DNA of 7,784 bases from an uncultured Candidatus Saccharibacteria bacterium. Lineage in GTDB: Bacteria > Patescibacteria > Saccharimonadia > Saccharimonadales > Nanosynbacteraceae. The stretch is taken from contig CAMURE010000023.1 of the NCBI GenBank assembly GCA_947097375.1, positions 1 to 7,784 on the forward strand, in the 5' to 3' direction. The position numbers and the translations under genes are program-made. The notes under the pieces are model-generated. The model made no database searches and was not told the origin of the DNA. It worked only from the letters and a program-made list of their open reading frames with translations. Of the stretch, positions 6,738 through 7,784 are shown piece by piece (the first letter of the stretch is position 1; the number at the start of each line of letters is the position of its first letter).

Positions 6738-7109
6738 CTGCTCGCGCTGGAAACCGCGCTTGAACCGTGCCAGTACGCCGCGGCTGCTGCCAACGTGCAC
6801 CAACACATCATCCTTATACTTACGTAGCTGCCCATTCAGCTTCGCCTCAACGATATCGACTGCTGCTAGCACGTTCATCGTCGAATCTTTAGCGGTGATC
6901 TTCTTGTCCGGTACATTGATAATCACCTCAACCTCGTACTTGTTGCCGCCAGGATTATCGATCTGCTTGATCTTTACATCAGCGGTGGCGCTCTTGCGGG
7001 CATGCCGTGGCAAGTACTTGCCCAGCGCACCGATTTTGCGCTCAACGTATTTCTTTGTAGTATCCGTCAACTCGTATTTGACACCGGTAATGGTAATAGC
7101 TTTGATCAT
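6735..7109 (-). CDS. hpf: Ribosome hibernation-promoting factor / RaiA family, short form, 124 aa
   Basis: HPF/RaiA (YfiA) proteins bind the decoding site of the 30S subunit in starvation or stasis and block translation or promote ribosome dimers. The sequence opens with the family pattern MIKAITITGVKYELTDTTKKY, then KIGALGKYLP. A Glu/Lys-rich strand region (VKIKQID, KYEVEVIINVP) and the closing helix AAVDIVEAKLNGQLRKYKDD follow, giving the expected beta-alpha-beta-beta-beta-alpha fold. At 124 residues it lacks the C-terminal dimerisation domain of long HPF and ends in a basic tail (ARFKRGFQREQ). The start at 7109 is set by AAGGAGG (7120-7114) 4 nt upstream. hpf lies next to secA in many bacteria; here the four-gene cassette separates them. 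The 3' end also carries the right copy of the 10-bp direct repeat. Its transcript would run antisense into gene D, as only 6 bp separate the two stops. Confidence 0.95.
   Translation of the reverse strand: MIKAITITGVKYELTDTTKKYVERKIGALGKYLPRHARKSATADVKIKQIDNPGGNKYEVEVIINVPDKKITAKDSTMNVLAAVDIVEAKLNGQLRKYKDDVLVHVGSSRGVLARFKRGFQREQ
6752..6761 (+). repeat. Right copy of the 10-bp direct repeat AACCGCGCTT, in the 3' end of hpf
   Basis: This matches 1093-1102 in the same orientation. On the coding strand it reads AAGCGCGGTT, part of the Phe-Lys-Arg-Gly-Phe codons near the hpf C-terminus. Joining the two copies would leave hpf open for a further 18 codons, ending at a TAA formed within the secA promoter TATAAT. 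That matters only if cassette-free relatives have such an end. Confidence 0.3.
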
Positions 7110-7113
7110 AATT

Positions 7114-7120
7114 CCTCCTT
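7114..7120 (-). promoter_or_regulatory. Strong Shine-Dalgarno of hpf
   Basis: AAGGAGG on the minus strand lies 4 nt before the ATG at 7109. It is a near-perfect anti-16S complement and fixes the hpf start. The cassette genes lack anything of this strength. Confidence 0.85.
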
Positions 7121-7131
7121 TTACTTATACC

Positions 7132-7185
7132 CTAGCGTGGCAAAACAACATCATGGATCTCTTTAATATCGTTTGTCAGTGCCAT
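7132..7185 (-). CDS. Possible 17-residue micro-ORF between serS and hpf
   Basis: The frame reads MALTNDIKEIHDVVLPR followed by TAG. It begins 18 nt after the serS stop and is preceded by AGGAGGG (7195-7189), as strong and as closely spaced as the hpf site, which is why it is listed. It ends 22 nt before the hpf start. It could be a true small protein, a leader whose translation affects hpf, or the N-terminal stub of a decayed helical protein. I know of no family match. No attenuator hairpin or run of rare codons was seen. Confidence 0.35.
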   Translation of the reverse strand: MALTNDIKEIHDVVLPR

Positions 7186-7188
7186 ATA

Positions 7189-7195
7189 CCCTCCT
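7189..7195 (-). promoter_or_regulatory. Shine-Dalgarno-like site before the micro-ORF
   Basis: AGGAGGG on the minus strand, 3 nt from an ATG at 7185 (4 nt from the end of AGGAGG). A match this strong in a 94-bp spacer between serS and hpf argues that ribosomes load here, or that a start codon once mattered. Confidence 0.45.
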
Positions 7196-7203
7196 AGACT
7201 CCA

Positions 7204-7784
7204 TTATATCATCTCGCGGCCATTCATATACGAACGAAGGGCTTCTGGCACTATGACATCACCCTCGGCGGTCTGATAATTCTCGATAATCGCCACCATG
7301 CAGCGGCCCAACGCAAAGGCCGTCGCGTCATTCGTATGGATCAATTCAACCCCGTTATCCGTACGTACCCGCGTCATCAAGCGACGCGCCTGATAATCCG
7401 TCATGTAATCAGCAGTATGCGTCTCGCGGTACTTGCCCTGACCCGGTAACCAGACTTCCATGTCAACGCCGCGCGCATTGGGCTTGCCGATATCAGCCGT
7501 ACACTTCATCAGCACGTGGTATGGTAGCTTTAGCTGGGCCAAAAGCCATTCTTGAATGGCGATAAATAGCAGGTGCTCGTTATAGCTGTCCTTCGCCTCG
7601 GTGAAGCTCTCCATCTCGAGCTTATCAAACTGATGCATCCGAATCAGCCCCTCCATATCCTTGCCGTACGTCCCCGCCTCTTTTCGAAAACTGGTCGCAA
7701 AGCCCAGGTATCGAAGTGGTAACTGTTTCGCATCAAAAATCTCACCCGCATGCATACTGCCGAGCACATGCTCAGCGCTCCCCT
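7204..7784 (-). CDS. serS: Seryl-tRNA synthetase, C-terminal part (runs off right edge)
   Basis: SerRS charges tRNA-Ser (and tRNA-Sec) with serine in the cytosol. About 193 residues of the class II catalytic domain are visible; a full SerRS has about 420, so the N-terminal coiled-coil arm and motif 1 lie outside. The window opens in GSAEH, the usual TGTAE-like ATP/serine loop. Next comes motif 2, FRKEAGTYGKDMEGLIRMHQFDKLEM with its FRxE arginine and glutamate, then DMEVWLPGQGKYRETHTADYMTDYQARRL. Motif 3 is NDATAFALGRCMVAIIENYQ, with Arg in GR. The motif 3 start differs from the common NGSGLAVGR, and HTADYMTDYQARR differs from the usual SSCSNCTDFQARR form, a divergence I associate with Patescibacteria. 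The gene ends in TAA at 7204-7206; no terminator follows, so read-through into hpf is likely. The true start lies off the edge; an internal GTG at 7767 is not it. Confidence 0.96.
   Translation of the reverse strand, partial: GSAEHVLGSMHAGEIFDAKQLPLRYLGFATSFRKEAGTYGKDMEGLIRMHQFDKLEMESFTEAKDSYNEHLLFIAIQEWLLAQLKLPYHVLMKCTADIGKPNARGVDMEVWLPGQGKYRETHTADYMTDYQARRLMTRVRTDNGVELIHTNDATAFALGRCMVAIIENYQTAEGDVIVPEALRSYMNGREMI

Larger units (their letters stand above)
7110..7203. other. Short spacer between serS and hpf
   Basis: These 94 bp contain the micro-ORF and two strong Shine-Dalgarno sites but no terminator-like hairpin. A TATAAG at 7129-7124 (minus strand) would place a start inside the hpf Shine-Dalgarno, so it is not a credible promoter. 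serS and hpf are therefore probably co-transcribed. Confidence 0.45.

Noticed and set aside
7124..7129. TATAAG on the minus strand as an hpf promoter
   Set aside because: It would start transcription inside the Shine-Dalgarno, and there is no -35 at suitable spacing.
6760..7197. Plus-strand open frame of 145 codons opposite hpf
   Set aside because: It is the complement of a certain HPF gene and looks like a hydrophobic shadow translation.
1..7784. CRISPR array, insertion sequence, integrase or rRNA
   Set aside because: No regularly spaced repeats, no transposase or recombinase motif in any frame, and no rRNA-like stretch was seen.

Overview
The window looks like chromosomal DNA of a Patescibacteria/CPR bacterium, most likely Candidatus Saccharibacteria (TM7). 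That placement is an inference from the style of the SecA, SerRS and HPF proteins and the compact layout; it was not tested by any search. TGA, TAG and TAA all act as stops, so the standard bacterial code fits.

The two edges are housekeeping genes, all on the minus strand. At the right edge are the C-terminal half of serS (7204-7784), a possible 17-codon micro-ORF with a strong Shine-Dalgarno site (7132-7185), and hpf/raiA (6735-7109). At the left edge is the N-terminal 330 codons of secA (1-991). hpf and secA are near neighbours in many bacteria, so serS-hpf-secA is probably the ancestral backbone.

Between hpf and secA sits a four-gene cassette of about 5.6 kb with mirror symmetry: gene A (minus, 1123-1980), a MoxR-like AAA+ ATPase (minus, 1990-3771), a 68-bp divergent promoter region, a zincin-like/VWA protein (plus, 3840-5774) and gene D (plus, 5787-6728). 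Genes A and D are divergent paralogs of a family I do not recognise. Their first 26 residues align without gaps, sharing a PEI..AA..AW.RAQEGQ block. Each is the downstream partner of one half of the ATPase/VWA pair.

By analogy with other MoxR/VWA pairs (RavA-ViaA, NorQ-NorD, CbbQ-CbbO, cobaltochelatase CobS-CobT), the ATPase and the MIDAS-bearing VWA protein probably form a remodelling or metal-insertion chaperone. The A and D proteins would be its substrates, adaptors or structural subunits. None of the four shows a signal peptide or membrane segment. The VWA protein also has an N-terminal HELMAH (HExxxH) motif, a spacing known from M49 peptidases and unlike the usual HExxH. The cassette is flanked by a short direct repeat (AACCGCGCTT) whose right copy lies in the last codons of hpf; this may mark insertion, but the evidence is weak. 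I found no tRNA, rRNA, CRISPR array, transposase or integrase.
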